In this document: positions 12,901 to 24,900 of the stretch, piece by piece | How positions within the stretch are numbered: position 1 is the stretch's first letter | Layout of the letters: the number at the start of each line of letters is the position of its first letter | From: Pisaster brevispinus | Lineage: Eukaryota; Echinodermata; Asteroidea; Forcipulatida; Asteriidae | DNA: 64,000 bases | NCBI GenBank assembly: GCA_023634235.1 | Contig: JAMKCF010000007.1 | Span: 21,582,592 to 21,646,591 of the forward strand | Direction: 5' to 3' | Made by a program: the position numbers and the translations under genes | The notes under the pieces: model-generated | The model's database searches: none | The model's input: only the letters and a program-made list of their open reading frames with translations | Told to the model about the DNA's origin: nothing

Positions 12901-15900
12901 AACGAGTAGCGTGTGACTTAGCTGATGTGAAGGGGAAGCAGTTCATTGTGCTTGTGGATTGTTACTCCAAATGGATCGAAGTCCATCACCTTCATAAGAC
13001 AACATCACTGACGATCATCAACTACTTGAAAGGAACATTTGCACGCTATGGAATACCTGAGGTTGTTGTGACAGATAACGGACCGCAATTCTTAAGTGAA
13101 TTCAAGGAGTTCTCAAAAGAGTATGACTTCACACACATCACATCCAGCCCTCACTACCCCCAAGCTAATGGTCAAGCGGAAAAGGCAGTCCACATCGCGA
13201 AGATGATTCTACGCCAGACTGATCCTGTCTTGGCATTGATGACATACCGTTCCACACCTATCCCAGCTCTTGGTGTGTCTCCTTCACTACTCATGATGGG
13301 ACGTGAAATGCGCACAACACTGCCAATTCTACCACACAATCTTCGTCCTAAGATTGCCAGCTACAAGAAGCTACAGAAAGCCGACAAACTGTACAAATCC
13401 AAGAGTGAATCATATTTCAATCAAACTCATGGTGCAAAACAACTGGATGAACTGAAACCAGGAGACAATGTTCGAATCCGCACCAAATCAGGATGGAGCA
13501 ATGTGGGAGAAGTAATGCGAAAGGCGGGACCACCACGTTCTTACATCATCCAAGTTGATGGTGCAGAGTACCGTCGGAACAGACGTCACGTACTGCATGT
13601 CCCCAAACCACTGGAACCTGTCCTTGACGAGTTGATGCCTCATGATTGCAACCCTAAGGATCATCAACAAACCCGGACCAGACCTCATCGCTCAATAAAC
13701 ACTCCTGCATGGCACAAGGACTATGTCATGCAATAAGAGCTGAGATGTCATATACTCTGACCTTTGAACTCTGAACTCTCGCTTATCATCCAAACCAATT
13801 AATCTCACGTCATATTGTTTCATGATTATACCAGGTGATTTGTGCAGAAAATGTGATTCACCTGATTCTAAAACTCTCAGTTATAGTGCACTTGGAAAGG
13901 CTCAATATTTCAATATTTGTGGACTGAAGAAAACAAAATTCATTTGGTGATTTTTTTCGGTGGTATACTGTAAAACAGTTTGATGAGATTCTGCGGAAGC
14001 TTATCAATACTCTCAAGATCAGTTAAGTTTGTTTAACTTTATATTATGCTAACAAGTTTGTTTTCTTTTAGAAAAGGGGGAGATGTTGTATTGTGTTGTA
14101 TTATCATGAACTACAAGTTGTTGTGTTATCATGAGCTACAAGTTACAAGAGAATAAAGGGTTCGAAGATGGCCGCCCCCATTCACGAGTTTACAGTTAAA
14201 CGGTGAGTTCGTTCCATAATCATATTTACTAGTTTGAAGGACCCGAAACATAACACAGCGCTTATCCTATATTGGTGTAGGACAGACTCTGTTATATTGT
14301 AATTTATTTCTTGATTTGCTCACAAGCACATTTTCCTGTCAGGTGCAATTTGTCTATCAACACTTATATGCCGAATCCATTCATGGAACATACCATTATT
14401 GTCAGGGGGTGGTTTGTCCTCAAGATCTCTGCATCTGTTGTGTAAGGAGTTGCAGAGGAAATCAGTTTTCCATTTTCATGAAAAGGAGAGTTGTCATCAG
14501 AGCCCCCGGACTTCTCAGAAACGTTATCTAGAATAAACAAGATCATTTCAGTATAAATGTCCAGTCTGTACACAAGCTTCCTAGGGTGTTAAACATACTG
14601 CTGGTTTGGATGAGTGCTGAATGATTTTATCAACTTTAAGATGAGTCTTCGCTGGAAATAAATGGTGGGTCCTGGAACTAAAAGCAGTAACGGGCTATCC
14701 TTACAAAAACACCACAAGAACAAGCCTCACTCCTTGATCTAGTGATGGATGATCAGTAACGGGTTGTCCTTACATAAACATCACAAGAATAAGCCTTGAA
14801 TATTTTTAGACCTACAGTCAGAGAATACATAGATTTAAAATGACTTTACGATACATTCTTGTCTTCTACTGGACAGACTTGCTGCTTATGACCACAAGAA
14901 GCGTACAATATCCAAGCAGCTGACAATGATGAGCATGTTGAAATGAAACCATACATTTACAATGCAGCAGGGAATGGGCACTGCACAAAACAGGTATACA
15001 CACAGTGTCATCAAATTAACCATGCCAAGAAACTGACGCCAGTAATCAACTCATCTGAATCAATGAATTCACTGTTGTGTTTTTTTCTTATAGCTATTAT
15101 TCTACCTTTCATATTTTGTGAACAAATTTAATTTTTCACAAACTACAGTGACATTTGACCCATGTCAACCATTGGTTACCTTCAGCTTTTACAGTCTTAT
15201 TAACACATCAAAAATGAGAACATTAAATAAATAAATTTGAACTTGAAACAAGATATTCCCTTCAAGCTCGGTTTACGCTTTCAAGTTGTAAACAAAACAT
15301 TCACCAAGGTTGTTAATACCATGGGGCAAACACTGGTTTCTAATGTGGAAATCCTTACTAGTCAGCTTCTGTAAAACTCTCTTGACATTTATGACAACAA
15401 AAACAAAGTAATAGACAAAAAATGTTTACAACGGTTCAATATCTACACAAACACAACAGTGAGAAACACTACAGTGCAGGCAAAACAGTGGGTAACATCC
15501 TATATAACAAACAATGAACTTTCTGCTTGTAAATCCATCAAATGTTGACTAAAAAAATAAACGACAATGACTTTTAAAACCACCAAATCAAGCATCTCAA
15601 CTTTATCACTTCAGGTTAGGATACATTTGGAAGGTTGATGACTTTTTAGTATTATTTGTATAATATCGTAAAGATAAGTGGTAAGGGTTAATAAGTCTCC
15701 AATCAAGTCACAAATGAACTGAAATGTCATCATCAGTTACCTGACTCTAAGTGTTGGTGGTTTTTACTTCCTAGCACGGCATTTATTTAGAGAAATAAAC
15801 AGGTAAATGAGGCAATATTATTCAATTATTTGTAGTTGAAATGGATCATTACTGGCTTTATCAATTAGTTTTAAAACCTTGATTAATTAAAGTATTTGAA

Positions 15901-18900
15901 CAGAACTTAATTTTTGAAACAAAGTATTCTTTAAAATCCTCTTGGTTATGAAGCCTAAAGCTAAACAGGGGCTTGTGTTTAATAAAAGAAATTACTGTGT
16001 TTTCCTTAAAGATGTAAACATTAATGCAAAAAAATATTCACTTAATATAAAACTGTTCCTGGAATATCATAGGCATGTGGGAAACAGTTGACTAGTTGTC
16101 AAGTGTCATGGTTGGGCAGTCTAGTAAACTAGAGTCAAGTTCTGGTGTTGTCATAATAATAACAATAATAATAATAGTAATAATAATAATAATAATGGCT
16201 TCTTATATAGTGCTCATACCCATCACTCAGTGACGCTCAAGGCACTTCAACATTAATTATTTTGCTGCAAGAATGCTTATTGTGCTTTCTGCCTCTCTCT
16301 CTCTTTTCATTTCTGTCCACTTGACTGCTTCTGTTACACCATCATACCTGTTAAGTGTGTTGTGTTGTCATTTAGCCTTCTGATAGGGTAAAAATGTCAG
16401 GCCATTAACTTTTGTTTTCATTTATACCATAGGTCCTTTTGGCTGGTAAGCAGTTTGCAACAGCAAATTACATTTTCTAAAAAAGAAGAAGAAGAACCTA
16501 GTGCACTATAAACACCAGAAGGGGTTTACCCTGGTATTTCTGGCATCGTTAGCTTCAGATTGTGCTGCATCACTTTGTGAACATTTATAAAGTTCTACAT
16601 AAATGGGTCTCATCATTCCAACACAGCTATGCATACTTGTGCACTTTAAAATTAAACCTTAAAATGCCCGTCAGGAACTGTGTACTATATTAGTTATCAC
16701 ACAAGTGTGACAGGAATACAGAAAAATATAGCACTTCTGTGTCTCATATATGATATTGGACAGAGTCAATTCAAGAAATAATTTTTTCGTCTTCCTCGGC
16801 CTTAGAACAGCCTGTTAGAACAGGGTTTTTAATGGGCCGTGTAAAATTGGTTAATATCACACTCTTTTTGCTATGGAAAATATCAAAATCGAGGATTCAA
16901 TAATGTTGCTTGTGGAGTGTACCAACAATGAGAATTCTCTTACCAGAAGAGTGGTCATCCCACTTGGAGAACATATCATCAAGAAGCTCATAGTCAAATG
17001 TAATGCAATACTTGTAATGCTCAGGTGGGTATTCATTCTCCATCAAACACTTATTGAAAACCACCTCTGCAACATCTGCAAGAAAAGCAAGATTTTCAAA
17101 AGTCAGTAAGAGAGTCCACTTTGCAACAGCCACTTCAGTATAGTATCTGTTTTATAAAAAACTTTCATCGAGAGTAAAAGGAGACACAAGTTGAGGGATT
17201 CCTTACCTGGCATCTTCTTGATGAGTTTCCTCATTGGTGTCATCCTCATATTGGTGTATTTATCCTGGCTAACTGAGCACATTGCATGAAGCCAGTTCTT
17301 GAGGCCAATAATGGCAAGGGCAACATTTCTACAAATGGAAAATTGATGAAATGGTTGAATAAGAATTCTTGAAGTGATCCAAATATCAATATATTCAACA
17401 GTAGCAGTTGTAAAATGCTGATAAAATTAATGTAAAAGTGGTATTTAAAGTAAACAGAAATAGTGTAAGCTTTGCTTTTAGTAGAATGTAATTTATATTA
17501 ACATACTGATGTCCTTTGTCGATGGCCAAATCTAGGCAATTACGATTGTCAGCATCATTAAGGGATAGGTCAGCTCCCCAGTTTGCAAGTAGCTTCACCA
17601 TCTCAACATGGCCATTCCTGCATGCCAGATGGAGAGGGGTTGTCTAAGGAAATAATAAAGGAAACATAAATTGTTTACCTTATCAGTTCAAATGAGTAAA
17701 ATCAATTCACCATATAGCTACTAATCATCTCCTACTACTGACCCAATATGAAAATGTATTTAACTCAAACTCATCAAAACGCTTTGAGTTGTCTATCCCT
17801 ACAGTGGCATACAAAAATGACCACAATTATTTATGCCAAGCTGATTTGTAAAAAGAGATGATCATAAGTAACTTTGCTTACCTTGGATTTATCCGTGGGA
17901 TCCACAGGGCTGTCATTCTCTAGGAGGGCAGTGGCACACTTGACCCATCCATTAGCAGCAGAGCAATCCAAAGGAGTCCATAAAGATTGGTTTCTAGTCA
18001 ACAAAAAAAGGCATGCACTTCATTACGATTCAGACTGGGAAATAATGTAGAGTTTCTTATACCAAAGATCCCCAAGATATTGAGCATAAGGTAACCATCA
18101 AGCCCATAATTATAATCGATATTAAATTAATAAAACCAATTATGCCTCAAAAGCAATATCAGTGTAGCTCGGAAAAATGATGCAGATGTCTAACCACTAG
18201 ACCATCAAGCTAGCTCGATAGTTAGAGGCAGTTAGAATCCTATGTTTTAGCAGCGGGTACCACAATGGTTTACTTGATGTTTATTGTCTTGCCCAGTGTG
18301 TTACACCACTCAGCCTGACAGGATGGACTGATCTTCCATTACCTTGCTTCAATATCAGCACCAGCCTCAATTAGAGCAAGCACACACTTTGCATGACCCT
18401 CTGTAGCCGCTAGATGTAATGGAGAGTTAGAATTTTCATCTTCATCATTGATTCCTGTAATGTCTCGATGCACAAGCTCATTTAGAGTGCTGTAAACAGA
18501 AAAATACATATTTTAATTGCACTGAGGAAGGGAACAAGTTCAAATTCTGTGCTGGGACTAAAGGGTGGAGAAAAACGCAATTAGTACAACTGTAGCAAGC
18601 AAGAATGTAAATAAAATCTTTCAACAATCTTCAGATAAATTGTCCACTACACAAAGTGTATCCATTTTGTAACTTAAAAGGTTTTTATTGTAAACTGGTC
18701 CTCTCTGTGGCCGACAAGCTGACGCTTTTAATAACCCATGAAAATAACCTCAATATTATTTAAATGAAAGACAGCGCAACAACGCTCCAAAATGCCATAT
18801 GTATGTTATTTGCTTACTGGACTCTTCCGTGCTTAGCAGCAAGGTGTAATGCTGTCTGTTCCTCCTCATTCTTAGCTTCAAGACTTGTTCCTCTATCCAG

Positions 18901-21900
18901 TAAAATCTATCATGGAAAGTACACAAAAATTATCACCACAAACTGAGAACCCCTAAAACAATTATTAAGTTATTGACAAAACAAGTATATCTCTCATTGT
19001 ATGGCAACAAAACGCTGCTCAATCACCTAAAATTCACAAAATCAATGTCAATGATTCCTTCATGTATATTTACCTTCACTATTTGGATGTAGCCTTTCTC
19101 AGCAGCAATGTGCAAGGGTGTATTATTGTAGCGATCGGACTCCATCAAAAGCTTCTTTGCCTTGTGTTTACGATGGTCAAGCAGAACCTGGAACAAGATC
19201 AAACAATTAGTTACCAAACCGGTTCTCTTGTTCCCTTATAATGACATCAACTATTAGTTCAAACTTTGCTCTACAGGATCAGGTTGGCTTGAAGGTATCT
19301 TGCTCTGGTTCCACTTCCACCTCAGACAGAGCCTTGCATTGGCTTGAAGGTATCTTGCTCTGGTTCCACTTCCACCTCAGACAGAGCCTTGCATTGGCTT
19401 GAAGGTATCTTGCTCTGGTTCCACTTCCACCTCAGACAGAGCCTTGCATTGGCTTGAAGGTATCTTGCTCTGGTTCCACTTCCACCTCAGACAGAGCCTT
19501 GCATTGGCTTGAAGGTATCTTGCTCTGGTTCCACTTCCACCTCAGACAGAGCCTTGCATTGGCTTGAAGGTATCTTGCTCTGGTTCCACTTCCACCTCAG
19601 ACAGAGCCTTGCATTGGCTTGAAGGTATCTTGCTCTGGTTCCACTTCCACCTCAGACAGAGCCTTGCATTGGCTTGAAGGTATCTTGCTCTGGTTCCACT
19701 TCCACCTCAGACAGAGCCTTGCATTGGCTTGAAGGTATCTTGCTCTGGTTCCACTTCCACCTCAGACAGAGCCTTGCATTGGCTTGAAGGTATCTTGCTC
19801 TGGTTCCACTTCCACCTCAGACAGAGCCTTGCATTGGATTAAATTTTCAGTCCCAACCTGATTGCATGGATTTTTTTCTAAAACTGAACATTTCTTCTTT
19901 GTCTTCTCTACACAGGTATCTTCAGCCTAGTGCCACTGCTAGTTGCTTCCTTGGTTCAACTACCAGACAGATTTTAAATTAAATTTAAATAAATTTGAAT
20001 AGTATTAGCTGTTGCACCCTGCTTACCAACCAAAAGTACCTATGGTATAAATGCAAAAAAATAATTAGTGGCCTGACGTTTCCACCCTAGCAGGAAAAAC
20101 TCTGCTAGGGTCGAAACGTCAGGCCACTTACATTTTTTTTGCTAAAATAAATTACATCTGCTTACCGTTAAAGCCTGGACTTCATTTTCCTGAGCAGCCC
20201 AATAGACAGCGCTCTTCTCGTGTTTATCAACAGCTCTAATATTTGCACCACGTTTAAGCAGTTCAGCTATTGTTGCACTGTGTCCATTACTTGCAGCTAT
20301 CAGCAATGGGGTGAAGTTGTCCTTGTCACGGCGCTCTAACTTCGCTCCACTATAACAAGTGAATGAAATGATTGTAGTGAATTGATGTAAGCTACAACTG
20401 TAGAGGGATTCATAATCATACAGATGATCCGCCATGTGAAGTTTTCTATGAGAATGAAACCTAGTCCTACCTTTTCATTAGGAACTCAACTACATGCTGC
20501 CGATTGAATGCACAGGCACGGTGAAGCGCTGTGGCCCGTTCTGCATTAAGGGCATCAATCCGTGCTCCTCTCTGCAGCAACAGCTTCACAATGTTAAGAT
20601 GACCAGCTGCTGCTGCTACGTGAAGGGATGTATTCCGCTGACTATCAAAGGTGTTCACATTGGCACCTGTAAATCACCACAATAGTACAATAAGAGAGTG
20701 TAGTTGTGTAGTATCTAAAACTAGTTTATGGAAAAGACAAAGTGTATGGCACAGAGTTTGCGAAATTAGTATTAAGTAAATTGCCCAAATGAGATTTCAC
20801 AGACCCACTAGCAAGTTTGTCAATTCAAAAGAATTATAAAGCTCACTGAATGGGCTCTGCTGATAAGAAAACTAAGGGTACTTACACTATGCAGAATACT
20901 ACCGCCTCAATTGTATTAAAAGATTGCAGAGTTCAATTAGGGTAGTAATCATCCTGTTACAATCGTGTACAAGGGTGTAATGCAAAGTTCTATCAGGGTA
21001 GTATTCATCCCGTTCTAACCATGTGTAAGAGGGGTATTGTAGAGTTAAATTGGGGTAGCATTCATCCTGTTATATTCGTGTACAAGGGGGTATTGCAGAG
21101 TTCAATTGGGGTAGTTAGTACTCAGTTACCTTTCTCCAGACACATCTGCACAATCTCCTGTTTCCCGCTTTCAACTGCAACATGAATTGGTGTGTTCAAC
21201 TCCACATCACGGTCTGTTAACATCTGTAAAATTTACATATTGTGTACACTAAAATCACCACTCCAAATAAGTAAAAAACAACTCAGTCAAAAATCTGCTT
21301 TAGCAGCTCTGTAGCCTTGTTTTGATTAGAAGTAAAATGACTAATGTAATAGAAAAGAAAATAGGCAACAGTTTCAGTCAAACAGATTGCATAGCATTTG
21401 CTTCATATTATTTGCAGCTAAGCCTTTAGGTTGCTATTTCATGATTTTTACCTGGCTCAATATTCCTTGGTTTTCCCCAGCAGCGAACAGCAGTTGGACA
21501 ATTTCGACGTGGCCTTCTGTGCAGGCAACTAACAATGGGGTATTGTTCTCCTCATCACAGCATCTCAGTTGTGCCCCTTTTTCAATCAGCATTTTGGCGA
21601 CTTCCAGGTTGCCATGGGTACAAGCCATGTGGAGAGGAGTCATTAACTGCTTGTCTACTGCCTGTGGGTCAAAGGTCAGTTAAATGCTTTAACTTGGTTA
21701 AACTATGGCATATTATTGTACATGTATAGCTATTAAAGAGTTCAACTTTACTTTAAACTAAGAAATACCTCAAAGAGAATCTTTTTGGAGTTAAGAAGTT
21801 CCTTTGCAGCGATATCATTTCCCCTCATAGCCGCAAAATGCAGTGGACTTTGACCGTAGATATCTTGAGCGTTTACATCGGCACCAGCAGACTCCAGAAA

Positions 21901-24900
21901 TGTAATGATTCCAGTTGCTGCATCACTTGCATCATCGTCATCATCATTGTCATCGTCACCAACATCTTGAGCTGATGCGGCGGCTGTCGTTGCTTTACTA
22001 GTACGCTTGCAGCGGGCAGCAAAGTGGATAGGCGTTGTTTTATCATCACCTAAGTTTCCAGGGTCTAGGGATCAAAGTTAATCCTGCTGAGTTAATCTCG
22101 ATTTATATTATGATGGATGGATATGGATTAATATCAACAGGATGAGTTGCTGCTGTGCTGTTCTGAGGCTTTTCAAATTGTAATCCCTCTGGACCCATGT
22201 GGTAAGTTTACTGCCACCTAGCATTCAAAGTCTCCAATTAGTGAAACAAAGAAATCTAAAGTGAAGACTCCTAATGACCAATATGGACTAACACTATGTT
22301 CTTTACCTGCTTGGTGTTTGATGAGCAATTTAACAATCTCGATGTGGTTGTAACGTGCCGCATAGTGGAGAGCACTCAGATTATTCTCATCTAGTTTGTT
22401 AACGCGGCGACGTTTGTTGGAGCCAATCTGCTCCAAGTATCGCCGCATCACCTCTATTTCTCCATCTCTGGCCGCCTGAGGAGAAGAATGTTACATACTA
22501 ACAGTCACTGTTTAGCCAATCAAAAAGAGTGTCAATTGTGAGAAGTTTCTCTGCACCGAAGGTTACAAATGATGACATTGATTACAAATGGGTTACATTT
22601 ATGCTGGGAATGAGTGTCGTTACTCTGTGGTCAGTCAGTAGCAGCCAAGATAAATTTTGAAAAGGCCAGTTATTCTTCACACAAACACAAACACACACGC
22701 TCAACCTAACGGGTCAGGTTTGTGGGGTCCTGCTATTGTTGTTCTATTATACCATTTCTAAAGAATTCTCTTATGGGGTCCAGGTTGAACAAAGAAAACC
22801 TTGTGGGGTAGCATTGTTCCGTTTTGTGCAGTACCTTGGAAGTTTGCGCGTGTACGGGCACACAAAATGTCGACCCTGTATATCAAGAATTCTCTTTGTT
22901 TTCCCATTGGGGTAGACACAACTGTCCAACTTTCATTTCTGAACAAAGAAAGTTTCTTTGTGCTTCTGATTTCTTAAAATCAAATATATTTCCTTTGTAT
23001 TGAGTCACACACAAAAATATGTTTTAAAATATACTCTAAACAAATCAAATTAGTCTGTTTCTCTTTGTAAGCACAAAAAGTTGGAAATGATCGAGTCTCA
23101 AGTAAAATTTTCATTTGTTTTTTATTGTTTTAAACAGGGCTGTCCTGTACTGCCATCCCATCAGTAATAACTCGATAATTTGATTAAGATACAAATATTT
23201 AACTAGCGACTTAAACCTGCCAGCAATGATATCGGTGTGATAAACGTTTTTGCTGGTTTTTTTAAAAACATCTTTAACCGATTTTGGTAGAAGATGCTGA
23301 TTCAAAATGAAAAACACTTTTGCATGTATATATGCCATGGACAATGCACAAAATGCATGTATGAAGCAATGTTATAATCCCAATAATGACAATAGTTCAT
23401 TTTTAGTTTTTAATTAAATACCACTAATTATTGGCAGTTTTTGTGTGTGAAGTAACTTAAATGAAAGCTTTTATATTTCTTGAACCTTTGATATATATTT
23501 AAAAATTGAAATCAAATTTTGACCTGCATCATAAATGTATCTTGTACACCAAGTACAATGTACAAGCTGTGACAGATTACCTTGTCTTAATCTATTTAAC
23601 TAATACTTTGTTAAAACATTAATATGATGGATTGAAAAGATTATTTTCCTCATGGCCATTTTAATGTGATGATGTCCTTTAAAAGGACCTACTAAACCTT
23701 ATATAGAACCTGCTAAACCTTAAATAGTAAATCCGTTTATCAGGACCCACATAACAAGTTTCTATGAATTGACAGTACAGTAAGGGATACCCACAGTCGG
23801 TGCAAATGTTCATTTGACTTGACAGATTGGGCATGTTCAGGATATGAACTGTTAGTGTTGGTTTCTAGCCAACCATTTTGCCTTTATCTCACGAGTCAAA
23901 ATCTAACACACACTTTTGTTACCTTGACCTCAAGAATAATAAAAACCACCAAGGTGAATATGTTCTACCGAGCGTAAATTGAAATCAGGAACTTAACCAA
24001 ACAAATGTAAACAGCAAATCCTACTTGTATTTATTACTTCCTTTTCTCTTTTTATAAAAATATAAGTGGTTTTCGTTGTTATGGAATCTGGACCCATGCC
24101 AAAGTGTTTCAGCAAATTTCAGAAAGTCATGATCAATTGACAAATATTTTAATGACATTAGAATCCGGTTTTAAACATGCAATAGGCAGCACAGTATTTT
24201 ACAATTTTTCCATATTGATTGCATTCTATTAATTTACTGGGTGGTTACCAGAAGTGCTAAAAGCATTGACAGTACACACTGCACGAAAAACCACTTATTT
24301 TTTTTTTCCCTTATGCTTTTATTTGTGTGCAACTTTCACAATGGTACAAATTAGAATAAGCTTTTTATTGTTAATACAGACTCTGCACAGAAAGTAGAGA
24401 ATGTCAGTAGTTTGGGGTGGAAATCTACTGCCGCAAGGCTATATGTATGACTCATGGTAAAAATGAATCAGATTTTCCACAGGCTGTATGCAATGAGGAT
24501 TTACACAGTAATGGGGGCATTTTATCAATGATATTTACACAGTAATGGGGGCATTTTATCAATGATCAATCATTGATAAAGAAGACTGTAAACCCTGTGC
24601 ATTACGCAACGTTTATGTGGCAGTTTGATCAGTGATTGTAAAGTAAAAGTCCGACATTTATTTAATTGAGAACACCAGCTCATTGTTTTCTTTACAACCT
24701 GTTTTGATAGTTTTCGGCGAAAGTCACTTTTGTGCAGTCACAAGGATTAATTTAGCTGTTTTCAGATTCGATTGTTACCATGGTTACATCCGATTGATAT
24801 TACAAGCAGAATGCATCCTTATTTCTAAAGGGTTTATACTGTAGGCTACTCAACCCAACCCCCGCTTCCCTGGCCTGTTCAAGCCAAGACTCATCTTGAA

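Larger units (their letters stand above)
9575..14255 (+). mobile_element. Ty3/gypsy LTR retrotransposon, full structure, recent insertion
   Basis: A 4681-bp element with two 172-bp LTRs (9575-9746 and 14084-14255) that differ at one site (G at 9709, A at 14218). It has 5-bp target duplications, a primer-binding site at 9747, gag-protease and RT-RNaseH-integrase frames in Ty3 order, and a polypurine tract at 14071-14083. There is no env-like frame. It lies in TRPA1 intron 15, antisense to the gene. The near-identical LTRs mean that it inserted recently. A frame break near 11277-11305 and an altered RT active site suggest that this copy is not autonomous. Confidence 0.96.

Noticed and set aside
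9575..14255. Endogenous retrovirus with env
   Set aside because: No third frame between integrase and the 3' LTR that could encode an envelope; gene order and motifs fit a Ty3 retrotransposon.
19286..19835. CRISPR-like regular array
   Set aside because: The units are contiguous 55-bp copies with no variable spacers, in a eukaryotic intron.
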